Positions 1-6,511 of a stretch of 8,569 bases of DNA are shown here, piece after piece; position 1 is the stretch's first letter, and each line of letters opens with the position of its first letter. The position numbers were made by a program, and so were the translations under genes. The stretch lies in NCBI GenBank assembly GCA_024641895.1, contig JAHECE010000109.1, positions 1 to 8,569 of the forward strand. Reading direction: 5' to 3'. Source of the DNA: Actinomycetales bacterium. Its GTDB lineage: Bacteria; Actinomycetota; Actinomycetes; Actinomycetales; JAHECE01. Below the pieces are notes generated by a model. That model saw only the letters and a list, made by a program, of their open reading frames with translations. It did not search any database and was not told the DNA's origin.

Positions 1-462
1 CGGGCTCTCGCCACCCTTCGCGGCGTCCCGGGCTGCGACGACCGCGGGCGCCCAGGCGTCGACCATCGTCTTCTCGCCGGCCGAGGCACGGCCGCGGGCG
101 GTGATGCCGTCGAGCGCCGCCTCGATCAGGGCCACGACGTCGGCCGAGCCGACCGTCGGCCCGGGGCACGCCTTCGCGGCGCGCAGGAACGCCGTGCCGT
201 ACAACGGGCCGGACGCCCCGCCGACCGTGGACATCAGCGTGCTGGCGACAGTCTTGAGCGCCTGACCGATCGTGTCGGGCCGATCCCCCGCCGCGAGCGC
301 GTCCCGTGCGGCCGCGAAGCCGCGCGCCAGGTTCTCCCCGTGGTCGCCGTCCCCGATGAGCCGGTCGAGCTCGCCGATCTCCTCCCGACGCTCCGAGACG
401 TCCTGCGCCACCGTGTCGATCCACAAGATCGCCCAGTCGACATCAAGCACCTGATCCACCAC
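1..462 (-). CDS. dhaL: DhaL, ADP-binding subunit of PTS-dependent dihydroxyacetone kinase (C-terminus cut by window edge)
   Basis: DhaL carries the tightly bound ADP/ATP that passes phosphate from the PTS protein DhaM to dihydroxyacetone held on DhaK, in the cytoplasm. 154 residues are visible; the family is usually about 200-210 aa, so roughly 50-60 C-terminal residues lie off the left edge. The sequence shows a GDGDHG motif (residues 37-42). With D33, D38 and D40 it matches the Mg-binding aspartates of E. coli DhaL (D30, D35, D37) at a constant offset of three. A glycine-rich VGGASGPLYG (80-89) and a G-E-K-T-M nucleotide-site motif (129-133) follow. The usual motif is GDKTM, so E130 is a conservative change. 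Two in-frame GTG codons (460-462 and 457-459) can start the protein; a GGGGAG Shine-Dalgarno (469-474) lies 6 or 9 nt upstream. The gene follows the dhaK stop by one base, so the two are surely co-transcribed. DhaM probably lies further left and is not seen. Confidence 0.94.
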   Translation of the reverse strand, partial: MVDQVLDVDWAILWIDTVAQDVSERREEIGELDRLIGDGDHGENLARGFAAARDALAAGDRPDTIGQALKTVASTLMSTVGGASGPLYGTAFLRAAKACPGPTVGSADVVALIEAALDGITARGRASAGEKTMVDAWAPAVVAARDAAKGGESP

Positions 463-463
463 C

Positions 464-1465
464 TCACGCTCCCCAGCGCAGCCCGGCCGTGTGGACGGGT
501 GCGTCGTACAGATCCATCAGCTCGGCGTCCAGGCGCAGCACGGTCACCGAGGCACCGGCCATGTCCAGCGACGTCACGAACTCTCCGACCAGGGAGCGAG
601 CGACCGTTGCGCCACGCTCCTCGATCCGCTGCCGGGCCCGCCGGTACACCACGTAGAGCTCGGCGAGCGGGGTGGCGCCCAGCCCGTTGACGAGCAGCAG
701 CACATCATCGTCCTCGACGACCTCCAGGTCGTCGAGGACGGTGTCGACCAGCAGGTCGGTCAGGTCGTCGGCGCGGCCGAAGGGCATCCGTCGTCGGCCC
801 GGCTCGCCGTGGATCCCCACGCCGAGCTCGATCTCGTCCTCACCCAGGTCGAACGAGGGCCGGCCCGAGTGCGGCGTCGTGCCCGCCTGCAACGCGACGC
901 CCATCGTCCGGACGCCCGCCACCGCACGCCGGGCCACCGCGGTCACGGCGTCGAGGTCGTCGCCCCGCTGCGCAGCGGCCCCGGCGAGCTTCTCGACCAG
1001 CAGGGTCCCGGCCACGCCGCGTCGCCCGGCCGAGAAGCTGGACTGCGGGACCGCGACGTCGTCCTCGACCACCACGGTGCGCACCGCGATGCCGGCGTCC
1101 TCCGCGAGCTCGGCGGCGAGCTCGAAGTTCAGCACGTCCCCGGTGTAGTTCTTCACGATGTGCAGGACGCCCGCACCACCGTCGACGGCGCGGTCCGCCG
1201 TGAGGATCGGCTCCGGCGTCGGGGACGTGAACACCGCACCGGGCACCGCGGCGTCCAGCATCCCGGGGCCGACGAAGCCGATGTGCAGGGGCTCGTGACC
1301 GCTGCCCCCGCCGGAGACGATGCCGACCTTGCCCGGCACCGGAGCGTCCGCGCGCACCACCAGGCCGGGCTCGGTGCTGACGCGCACGAGGTCCGCGTGC
1401 GCGAGGGCGAAACCCTCCAGCGACTCGCGCACCAGGTCGCGGGGGTCGTTGAGCAGCTTCTTCAC
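464..1465 (-). CDS. dhaK: DhaK, dihydroxyacetone-binding subunit of dihydroxyacetone kinase
   Basis: DhaK binds dihydroxyacetone covalently and presents it for phosphorylation to DHAP by the DhaL nucleotide. The 333-residue length is normal for the stand-alone bacterial subunit (the ATP-dependent single-chain kinases are about 550-590 aa and fuse K and L). GGGSGHEP spans residues 52-59 and KNYTGD spans 105-110. GVGIHGEPG (216-223 region) carries the histidine that forms the hemiaminal with substrate. H57, D110 and H219 correspond to E. coli H56, D109 and H218 with a constant offset of one, so the active site is complete. The C-terminal VGEFVTSLDMAG segment (293-304) is also family-typical. 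The start is GTG at 1463-1465, fixed by a perfect AGGAGG 5 nt upstream and by the conserved MKKLLNDP-like N-terminus. It is the first gene of a dhaK-dhaL unit, 147 bp downstream of folC on the same strand, and probably has its own promoter. Confidence 0.97.
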   Translation of the reverse strand: MKKLLNDPRDLVRESLEGFALAHADLVRVSTEPGLVVRADAPVPGKVGIVSGGGSGHEPLHIGFVGPGMLDAAVPGAVFTSPTPEPILTADRAVDGGAGVLHIVKNYTGDVLNFELAAELAEDAGIAVRTVVVEDDVAVPQSSFSAGRRGVAGTLLVEKLAGAAAQRGDDLDAVTAVARRAVAGVRTMGVALQAGTTPHSGRPSFDLGEDEIELGVGIHGEPGRRRMPFGRADDLTDLLVDTVLDDLEVVEDDDVLLLVNGLGATPLAELYVVYRRARQRIEERGATVARSLVGEFVTSLDMAGASVTVLRLDAELMDLYDAPVHTAGLRWGA

Positions 1466-1470
1466 CGTCG

Positions 1471-1476
1471 CCTCCT
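1471..1476 (-). promoter_or_regulatory. Shine-Dalgarno site of dhaK
   Basis: The minus strand reads AGGAGG, a perfect anti-16S match, 5 nt before the GTG start of dhaK. It decides the GTG start; no ATG lies nearby in this frame. Confidence 0.85.
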
Positions 1477-1534
1477 GCCCTGTCGACGCGAAACGATGCG
1501 GCCCGAGCCCGGGGCACCCTCCCGTCCGCGGCCA

Positions 1535-1563
1535 ACCTCTCGCCGGGCTGCCCCGGCAGTCAA
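1535..1563 (-). promoter_or_regulatory. Candidate dhaK promoter with a palindrome filling the spacer
   Basis: On the minus strand a TTGACT box (1558-1563) matches the -35 consensus at five of six positions. Exactly 17 nt further is AGAGGT (1535-1540), a poor -10 match. The spacer holds the perfect palindrome listed separately. The box is about 95 nt upstream of the dhaK start, in the only gap between folC and dhaK. A promoter is expected here because dhaKL is functionally unrelated to ileS-folC, but the -10 is weak and no start site can be proven from sequence. Confidence 0.35.
1542..1557. repeat. Perfect 6-bp inverted repeat (operator or terminator candidate)
   Basis: GCCGGG and CCCGGC arms are separated by the 4-nt loop CTGC on the plus strand. 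It lies 56 bp beyond the folC stop and about 77 bp before dhaK. It could be a factor-binding operator of the dha promoter. It could also be a GC-only hairpin ending the ileS-folC transcript: no T-tract follows, so a classical intrinsic terminator is not supported. The rest of the 147-bp gap shows nothing recognisable except the dhaK ribosome-binding site. Confidence 0.45.
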
Positions 1564-1612
1564 GCCGGCCGGTGCTCGATGATCTCTCACGCCCCGCTCC
1601 CGCGTCCGGCTT

Positions 1613-3019
1613 TCACGGCCGCCCCAGCAGCTGGCGCACCTCGGCGATGACCGTGATCGACCCGGTGGCGATCACCCCGGTGCCCTGCGACTCCCCGCCC
1701 GCCTCCGCGAGGCCGACGGCGAGGTCGATCGCGTCGTCCAGCCGTTCGGCGACGTGCACGCGGTCCTCGCCGAAGACGTCGCGGGCCACCTCGGCGAGCA
1801 CGTCGACGTCCATCGCGCGTTCCGAGGCCGACCGCGAGACGACCACCTCGGCGAGCACGGGCTCCAGGCCCGCGAGGATCCCCTCGGCGTCCTTGTCCGC
1901 GAGCACGCCGACGATGCCGACGAGCCTGCTGAACGCGAACGCCTCCTCCAGCGCCGTCACCAGCGCCTCGACCCCGGCGATGTTGTGCGCCGCGTCCACG
2001 AGGACGGTGGGGCTGCGGCGAACGACCTCGAGACGGCCCGGCGAGTCCACCGACGCGAAGGCTTGCTCCACGACGTCACCCGCGAGGGCAGCGCCGCCGA
2101 GGAATGCCTCGACGGCGACGAGCGCGAGCAGCGCGTTGTGCGCCTGGTGCTCGCCGTGCAACGGCAGGAAGACGTCGGTGTACAGACCTCCGGTGCCCTG
2201 CAGGCTGACGACCTGACCGCCGAGGGCCAGCTCGCGGTCGGCGACGGCGATGTCCCTGTTCTCGACGACGGCGCGGGCCCCGTGCTCATGGATCGCAGCG
2301 GCCAGGACGCCGGCGACCTGCTCGTCCTGCTCGGCGATCACGACGGTCGCACCGTCCTTGACGATCCCGGCCTTCTCGTAGGCGATCTGCGTGAGCTCGT
2401 GGCCGAGCCAGCGCTCGTGGTCGCGCGCGATCGGCGTGATCACCGCGACGGCTCCGTCGACGACGTTGGTGGCGTCCCAGCGACCACCCATGCCGACCTC
2501 GATGATCGCGACGTTGACGGGGGCGTCGGCGAACGCGGCGAGCGCCATCACGGTGAAGACCTCGAAGAAGCTGAGCCGCGGCCCGCCCGCCTCCCGGGAG
2601 CGCTCGTCGACCATCTGGATGTAGGGCTCGACGTCGTCCCACACCTCCACGAACCGGCTCGCGGAGATCGGCTCGCCGTCGATGGCGATGCGCTCGCGCA
2701 CGTTCGTCAGGTGCGGAGACGTGAACCGCCCGGTCCGCAACCCGAGCTCACGCGCGAGCCGCTCGATCATCCGGGCCGTCGACGTCTTGCCGTTGGTCCC
2801 CGTGACGTGGATGACGGGGCAGGCGCGCTGCACCCCTCCGAGGAGGTCGCAGACGTCGCGCACCCGGTCCAGCGTCGGTTCGAAGTCGTGCTCCGGGGCA
2901 CGACGCAGGATGCCGCGGTAGATCTCTTGCGCCCGCAGCTCCGCGCCGGCCTCCGCGGCGTCGTCGGCGGCCTGCGCCCCCGGCGCCCGCCGGCCGCCGT
3001 CCCTGCGCTGCGGGCTCAT
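1613..3019 (-). CDS. folC: Bifunctional dihydrofolate synthase / folylpolyglutamate synthase
   Basis: FolC adds glutamate to dihydropteroate and then extends folate glutamate tails, with ATP, through an acyl-phosphate intermediate in the cytoplasm. The 468-residue length fits the Mur-ligase-like FolC family (about 420-490). The P-loop is GTNGKTS at residues 74-80 (K78). The folate-loop segment SPHLTNVRERI (101-111) and EVGMGGRWDATNV (174-186) follow, then a DH at 200-201, EKAGIV (215-220), HQAHNAL (291-297) and the C-domain DAAHN (342-346). The last motif is usually followed by proline; here it is isoleucine (I347). The first 30 or so residues are an Ala/Arg/Gly-rich tail of low conservation. 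The ATG (3017-3019) overlaps the ileS stop as ATGA, which fixes the start despite only a modest GCAGG ribosome-binding sequence; the frame runs open far upstream into ileS, but that part is a shadow. Cotranscription with ileS and translational coupling are very likely. Confidence 0.96.
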   Translation of the reverse strand: MSPQRRDGGRRAPGAQAADDAAEAGAELRAQEIYRGILRRAPEHDFEPTLDRVRDVCDLLGGVQRACPVIHVTGTNGKTSTARMIERLARELGLRTGRFTSPHLTNVRERIAIDGEPISASRFVEVWDDVEPYIQMVDERSREAGGPRLSFFEVFTVMALAAFADAPVNVAIIEVGMGGRWDATNVVDGAVAVITPIARDHERWLGHELTQIAYEKAGIVKDGATVVIAEQDEQVAGVLAAAIHEHGARAVVENRDIAVADRELALGGQVVSLQGTGGLYTDVFLPLHGEHQAHNALLALVAVEAFLGGAALAGDVVEQAFASVDSPGRLEVVRRSPTVLVDAAHNIAGVEALVTALEEAFAFSRLVGIVGVLADKDAEGILAGLEPVLAEVVVSRSASERAMDVDVLAEVARDVFGEDRVHVAERLDDAIDLAVGLAEAGGESQGTGVIATGSITVIAEVRQLLGRP

Positions 3020-6000
3020 CGCTCGGCCTGCCCCGCGCCGTCGTCCGGCACGAGCCGCACGGCGACGGAGTCCAGCGGCGAAGGCTCGACCAGGACCGTC
3101 GTTGCCAAGGTCTCCGCGGCGATCTCCCCCGCGCGGTCCTGCACGGCCTGGGCCCAGCGGCTCGGGACGTCGAGGTCGAGCCGGATCCGGTCGGTCACCC
3201 GTAGCCCGGCCGCCTTGCGCTCGTCCTGGACCTGCCGGATGACGTCCCGGGCATAGCCGTCGCCCAGCAGCTCGTCGTCGAGCGCGGTGTCGAGGTCGAT
3301 CACCCCGCCGCCGGGCAGCACGGCGGCCGCCGCCTCGTCCGCTCCGCCGCGGACCTCGGTGACCACCGAGTACTCGGTGGGCTCCAGGAGGACGCCGCCG
3401 ACGACGACTCCCTCGGGCGCCTCCTCCCACGCGCCCTCGCGCGCGGCCCTGATGACCCGCTGGACGTCCTTGCCGAGCCGCGGGCCGGCGGCCCGGGCGT
3501 TGACGGTCAGTCGCGTGTACACGCCGAAAGCCTCGGCCGGCACTTCCTGGATGTCGCGCAGCTCGACCTCCTTGACGTTGACCTCCTCGCGGACCAGGTC
3601 CGCGAACGGCGCCAGGGCCGCCGGATCGCCGGTGACGACCGTGAGGCGGCGCAGCGGCTGGCGTACCCGCAGCGAGCGCGCCTTGCGCAGGCCGAGGGTC
3701 CCGGAGACCACGTCGCGGACCGCCTCCATCGCCGCGACCAGCGCGTCGTCGGGCAGGAGCGCCGCGGCGACCGGGTCGGAGGCGCCGACGCCCGCGCGGT
3801 CCCCGGGGACCGGCCAGTCCGTGAGGTGCACGCTGCGCCCACCCGTGAGGCCGCGCCAGACCTCTTCCGTGAGCAGCGGTGCGAGCGGGGCCATGACCCG
3901 GGTGAGGACCTCGAGCGCGGTGCAGAGCGTGTTGAAGGCGCCCGCGTCCTCGTCCCAGAACCGTTGCCGGGAGGTGCGCACGTACCAGTTGGTCAGCAGG
4001 TCCAGGTAGTCCCGGACGGCGGCGCAGGCCCCGGGCACGTCGTAGGCGTCGAGCTGGTCCTTCAGGCCGAGGGCCAGCGTGCGCGTCCGCGCCAGCAGGT
4101 ACCGGTCCATGACCGCGAGCCCCGGCACCTCGTCGGGCCGCACGGCGCGGGCCTGCAGTCCCGCGGCGTTGGCGTAGAGGCTGAAGAAGTACCAGGTGCT
4201 CCACAGCGGCAGGAGCACCTGCCGGACCTCCTGACGGATGCCCTCCTCCGTGACCACGAGGTTCCCCCCGCGCAGGATCGGGGACGCCATGAGGAACCAT
4301 CGCATGGCGTCCGAGCCGTCCCGCTCGAACACCTCGTTGACGTCCGGGTAGTTGCGCAGCGACTTGCTCATCTTGCGGCCGTCCGAGCCGAGGACGATCC
4401 CGTGGGAGACGCACGTGCGGAATGAGGGCCGGTCGAACAGCGCCGTCGCCAGGACGTGCAGCGTGTAGAACCAGCCGCGCGTCTGGCCGATGTACTCGAC
4501 GATGAAGTCACCCGGGTAGTGGTGCTCGAACCACTCCGCGTTCTCGAACGGGTAGTGGACCTGGGCGAACGGCATCGAGCCGGAGTCGAACCAGACGTCG
4601 AGCACGTCCGGGATCCGGCGCATCGTCGACACGCCCGTCGGGTCGTCCGGGTTGGGACGGGTCAGCGAGTCGATGAACGGCCGGTGCAGGTCGGTCACCG
4701 GGACACCGAAGTCGGCCTCGAGCTCGGCTATCGAGCCGTAGACGTCGACGCGCGGGTACGCGGGGTCGTCGCTCAGCCAGACCGGGATCGGCGTGCCCCA
4801 GTAACGGTTCCGCGAGATCGACCAGTCGCGTGCCCCGGCGAGCCACTTGCCGAACTGGCCCTCCTTGATGTGCTCCGGCACCCAGGCGATCTGCTCGTTG
4901 AGCTCGCCCATCCGGTCTCGGAAGTCGCTGACCCGCACGAACCAGCTGCCCACGGCCTTGTAGATCAACGGGTTCCGGCACCGCCAGCAGTGCGGGTAGC
5001 TGTGGTCGTACGTCTCGTGGCGCAGCACGACGGCGCGGCGACCTTCCTCGACCCGGGCCAGCGGCCCGGTGCCGGCCTTGAGGTCGGCGATGACCTTCGG
5101 GTTCGCGTCGAAGACCTGCAGACCGACGTAGTCGGGCACGTCGTGCGTGAACTGACCCGCGGCGTCGACGGTCACGACGGCCGCGATCCCGGCCGCGCTG
5201 CACACCGCCATGTCGTCCTCGCCGAAGGCCGGGGCGAGGTGGACCAGCCCGGTGCCGTCCTCGGTCGTGACGAAGTCCCCCGCCAGGACGAGGTGCTGGC
5301 TCGGGTACCGGTCACGGTCCGTGAAGTACGGGTGCGGCGGCGTGTAGGAGACACCGACCAGGTCCGCTCCGGTGACCTCGCGCAGGACCGTGGGCTCGGC
5401 ACCGAGCTCGCGCTCGTAGGCGGCGAGGCGGGAGCGCGCCAGGACGACCTGCTCGCCGGCCAGGCGGCCCTCTTGCGGCTGCACGACCACGTAGACGATC
5501 TCCGGCCCGACGGCGATGGCCTGGTTGGACGGCAGCGTCCACGGGGTCGTCGTCCAGATCAGCGCCAGCTCGCCGGTCTCGAGCCGCACGCCGACCGTGA
5601 GTGCCGGGTCCTGGCGCATGGCGTAGACGTCGTCGTCCATCTTGAGCTCGTGGTTGGACAGCGGCGTCTGGTCCCGCCAGCAGTACGGCAGGACCCGGTA
5701 GCCCTCGTAGGCGAGTCCCTTGTCGTAGAGCGTCTTGAACGCCCAGATCACCGACTCCATGTAGGTGATGTCGAGCGTCTTGTAGTCGTTCTCGAAGTCC
5801 ACCCAGCGGGCCTGGCGGGTGACGTAGCGCTCCCAGTCGGCGGTGTAGCGGAGCACCGACTCGCGGCACGCGTCATTGAAGGCCGCGATGCCCAGGTCTT
5901 CGATCTGGGACTTGTCCGTGATGCCCAGCACGCGCTCGGCCTCGAGCTCGGCGGGCAGGCCGTGGGTGTCCCAGCCGAACCGGCGCTCGACGCGGCGTCC

Positions 6001-6255
6001 GACCTGGGTCTGGTACCGCCCGACCAGGTCCTTCGCGTAACCGGTGAGCAGGTGACCGTAGTGCGGCAGGCCGTTGGCGAACGGGGGTCCGTCGTAGAAG
6101 ACGAACTCGTTGTCGCCGTCGTTGCCGGCCGGCCGCGCATCGACCGAGGCCTGGAAGGTCGCGTCCGACTTCCAGTGCGCGAGGACGTCCCGCTCGATGG
6201 CGGGCAGGTCCGGGGAGGCCGGCAGCTCGTCGGGCCGGTGCAACGGGTAAGGCAT
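3016..6255 (-). CDS. ileS: Isoleucyl-tRNA synthetase, type 2 (eukaryote-like)
   Basis: This class I aminoacyl-tRNA synthetase charges tRNA-Ile with isoleucine and edits misactivated valine. The product has 1079 aa, the size of type 2 enzymes; type 1 enzymes are about 940. The HIGH signature is HYGH at residues 65-68, inside PPFANGLPHYGHLL. The CP1 editing domain shows TTTPWTLPSN (235-244) and GTGLVHLAPAFGEDD (334-348). Catalytic-core blocks are RYWGTPIPVW (484-493), DVWFDSGS (553-560) and KMSKS (628-632) followed by LRNYPDV. The anticodon-binding domain contains NWYVRTSRQRFW (756-767), and a long C-terminal extension follows. The ATG at 6253-6255 lies 10 nt after an AGGAG and just after the T-box leader. 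Translation should be controlled by tRNA-Ile charging through that leader. Type 2 IleRS enzymes are known to tolerate mupirocin better than type 1; that is family knowledge and was not tested here. Confidence 0.98.
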   Translation of the reverse strand: MPYPLHRPDELPASPDLPAIERDVLAHWKSDATFQASVDARPAGNDGDNEFVFYDGPPFANGLPHYGHLLTGYAKDLVGRYQTQVGRRVERRFGWDTHGLPAELEAERVLGITDKSQIEDLGIAAFNDACRESVLRYTADWERYVTRQARWVDFENDYKTLDITYMESVIWAFKTLYDKGLAYEGYRVLPYCWRDQTPLSNHELKMDDDVYAMRQDPALTVGVRLETGELALIWTTTPWTLPSNQAIAVGPEIVYVVVQPQEGRLAGEQVVLARSRLAAYERELGAEPTVLREVTGADLVGVSYTPPHPYFTDRDRYPSQHLVLAGDFVTTEDGTGLVHLAPAFGEDDMAVCSAAGIAAVVTVDAAGQFTHDVPDYVGLQVFDANPKVIADLKAGTGPLARVEEGRRAVVLRHETYDHSYPHCWRCRNPLIYKAVGSWFVRVSDFRDRMGELNEQIAWVPEHIKEGQFGKWLAGARDWSISRNRYWGTPIPVWLSDDPAYPRVDVYGSIAELEADFGVPVTDLHRPFIDSLTRPNPDDPTGVSTMRRIPDVLDVWFDSGSMPFAQVHYPFENAEWFEHHYPGDFIVEYIGQTRGWFYTLHVLATALFDRPSFRTCVSHGIVLGSDGRKMSKSLRNYPDVNEVFERDGSDAMRWFLMASPILRGGNLVVTEEGIRQEVRQVLLPLWSTWYFFSLYANAAGLQARAVRPDEVPGLAVMDRYLLARTRTLALGLKDQLDAYDVPGACAAVRDYLDLLTNWYVRTSRQRFWDEDAGAFNTLCTALEVLTRVMAPLAPLLTEEVWRGLTGGRSVHLTDWPVPGDRAGVGASDPVAAALLPDDALVAAMEAVRDVVSGTLGLRKARSLRVRQPLRRLTVVTGDPAALAPFADLVREEVNVKEVELRDIQEVPAEAFGVYTRLTVNARAAGPRLGKDVQRVIRAAREGAWEEAPEGVVVGGVLLEPTEYSVVTEVRGGADEAAAAVLPGGGVIDLDTALDDELLGDGYARDVIRQVQDERKAAGLRVTDRIRLDLDVPSRWAQAVQDRAGEIAAETLATTVLVEPSPLDSVAVRLVPDDGAGQAER

Positions 6256-6264
6256 GGCGGCGGT

Positions 6265-6270
6265 GCTCCT
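6265..6270 (-). promoter_or_regulatory. ileS Shine-Dalgarno, subject to sequestration
   Basis: AGGAGC on the minus strand begins 10 nt before the ileS ATG, counting from the end of AGGAG. The adjoining CACCGC (6260-6265) is exactly complementary to GCGGTG (6332-6337) in the T-box 3' half, and CC (6328-6329) can add two pairs with the GG of the Shine-Dalgarno. This helix would hide the site when tRNA-Ile is charged. Confidence 0.8.
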
Positions 6271-6333
6271 GTCGTCGCGTCGTCGTCGGTTCGCATGAAC
6301 TGACTTCGCGAGGACGGCGGGCCCTGGGGCTCA

Positions 6334-6348
6334 CCGCGGTACCACCCC
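6334..6348 (-). promoter_or_regulatory. T-box core / antisequestrator 3' arm
   Basis: The minus strand reads GGGGTGGTACCGCGG, a near-consensus T-box. CCGCG (6335-6339) can pair with CGCGG (6354-6358) to build the antisequestrator, leaving UGGU (6341-6344) in the bulge that receives the uncharged tRNA ACCA end. Confidence 0.93.
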
Positions 6349-6359
6349 GCTTGCCGCGA

Positions 6360-6377
6360 GCGCGCGCCTGCGCGCGC
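6360..6377 (-). repeat. Alternating GC hairpin in the T-box linker
   Basis: Two copies of GCGCGCGC (6370-6377 and 6360-6367) flank AG and are self-complementary, giving 7 bp with a CAGG loop or 8 bp with a 2-nt loop. It lies between Stem III and the antisequestrator. It may stack on, or insulate, the T-box decision element. Confidence 0.6.
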
Positions 6378-6403
6378 CACCCGTGGCCACTCGAGAGGGC
6401 TGT

Positions 6404-6419
6404 GACGGGCCTACCCGTC
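6404..6419 (-). promoter_or_regulatory. T-box Stem III hairpin
   Basis: GACGGG (6414-6419) and CCCGTC (6404-6409) form a perfect 6-bp stem with a 4-nt TAGG loop. It sits just 3' of the CAGTAGAACC segment and 5' of the linker to the antisequestrator, the expected place for Stem III. Confidence 0.8.
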
Positions 6420-6464
6420 CGGTTCTACTGGGGCCGCCGGCGCGTGCGCGCAACCCGCGCTCGA

Positions 6465-6505
6465 CGACCTGTTCTTCCGGAGGCTCACCGGTGATGGCCG
6501 GGTCG
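6465..6505 (-). promoter_or_regulatory. T-box Stem I (ultrashort) with Ile specifier AUC
   Basis: The proximal helix pairs CGACC (6501-6505) with GGTCG (6465-6469). The specifier loop has AUC at 6493-6495 on one strand and AAGAACA (6470-6476) on the other. A short distal CCGG/CCGG hairpin (6488-6491 with 6477-6480) closes the stem. At about 41 nt it has no room for the apical platform that contacts the tRNA elbow in long T-boxes. AUC pairs with the GAU anticodon of tRNA-Ile. The pairing is by eye. Confidence 0.8.
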
Positions 6506-6511
6506 AAGCCT

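Noticed and set aside
491..1582. 363-codon plus-strand frame opposite dhaK
   Set aside because: Shadow of dhaK, whose active-site residues are all conserved; His/Arg/Asp-rich low-complexity translation.
1754..3256. 500-codon plus-strand frame opposite folC and the end of ileS
   Set aside because: It crosses two well-supported genes on the other strand and has no motif of its own.
3020..4414. Apparent 465-residue N-terminal extension of FolC
   Set aside because: The frame happens to stay open through ileS; the translated extension is Arg/Gly/Ala-rich without motifs, and the ATGA overlap gives a normal-length FolC.
6289..6300. Small GTTC/GAAC hairpin and an out-of-frame ATG in the ileS leader, as a possible upstream peptide
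   Set aside because: No Shine-Dalgarno precedes this ATG (6295-6297), and its frame runs on into ileS without motif; a leader peptide is not supported.
4456..6303. 615-codon open frame on the plus strand opposite ileS
   Set aside because: It is antisense to a gene with complete IleRS motifs, has repetitive Arg/Val/Asp-rich composition, and reflects GC-rich third positions rather than coding.
6301..6348. Possible intrinsic terminator after the T-box
   Set aside because: There is no U-run after any hairpin before the ileS start; the pairing partners lie at the Shine-Dalgarno, so control is translational.
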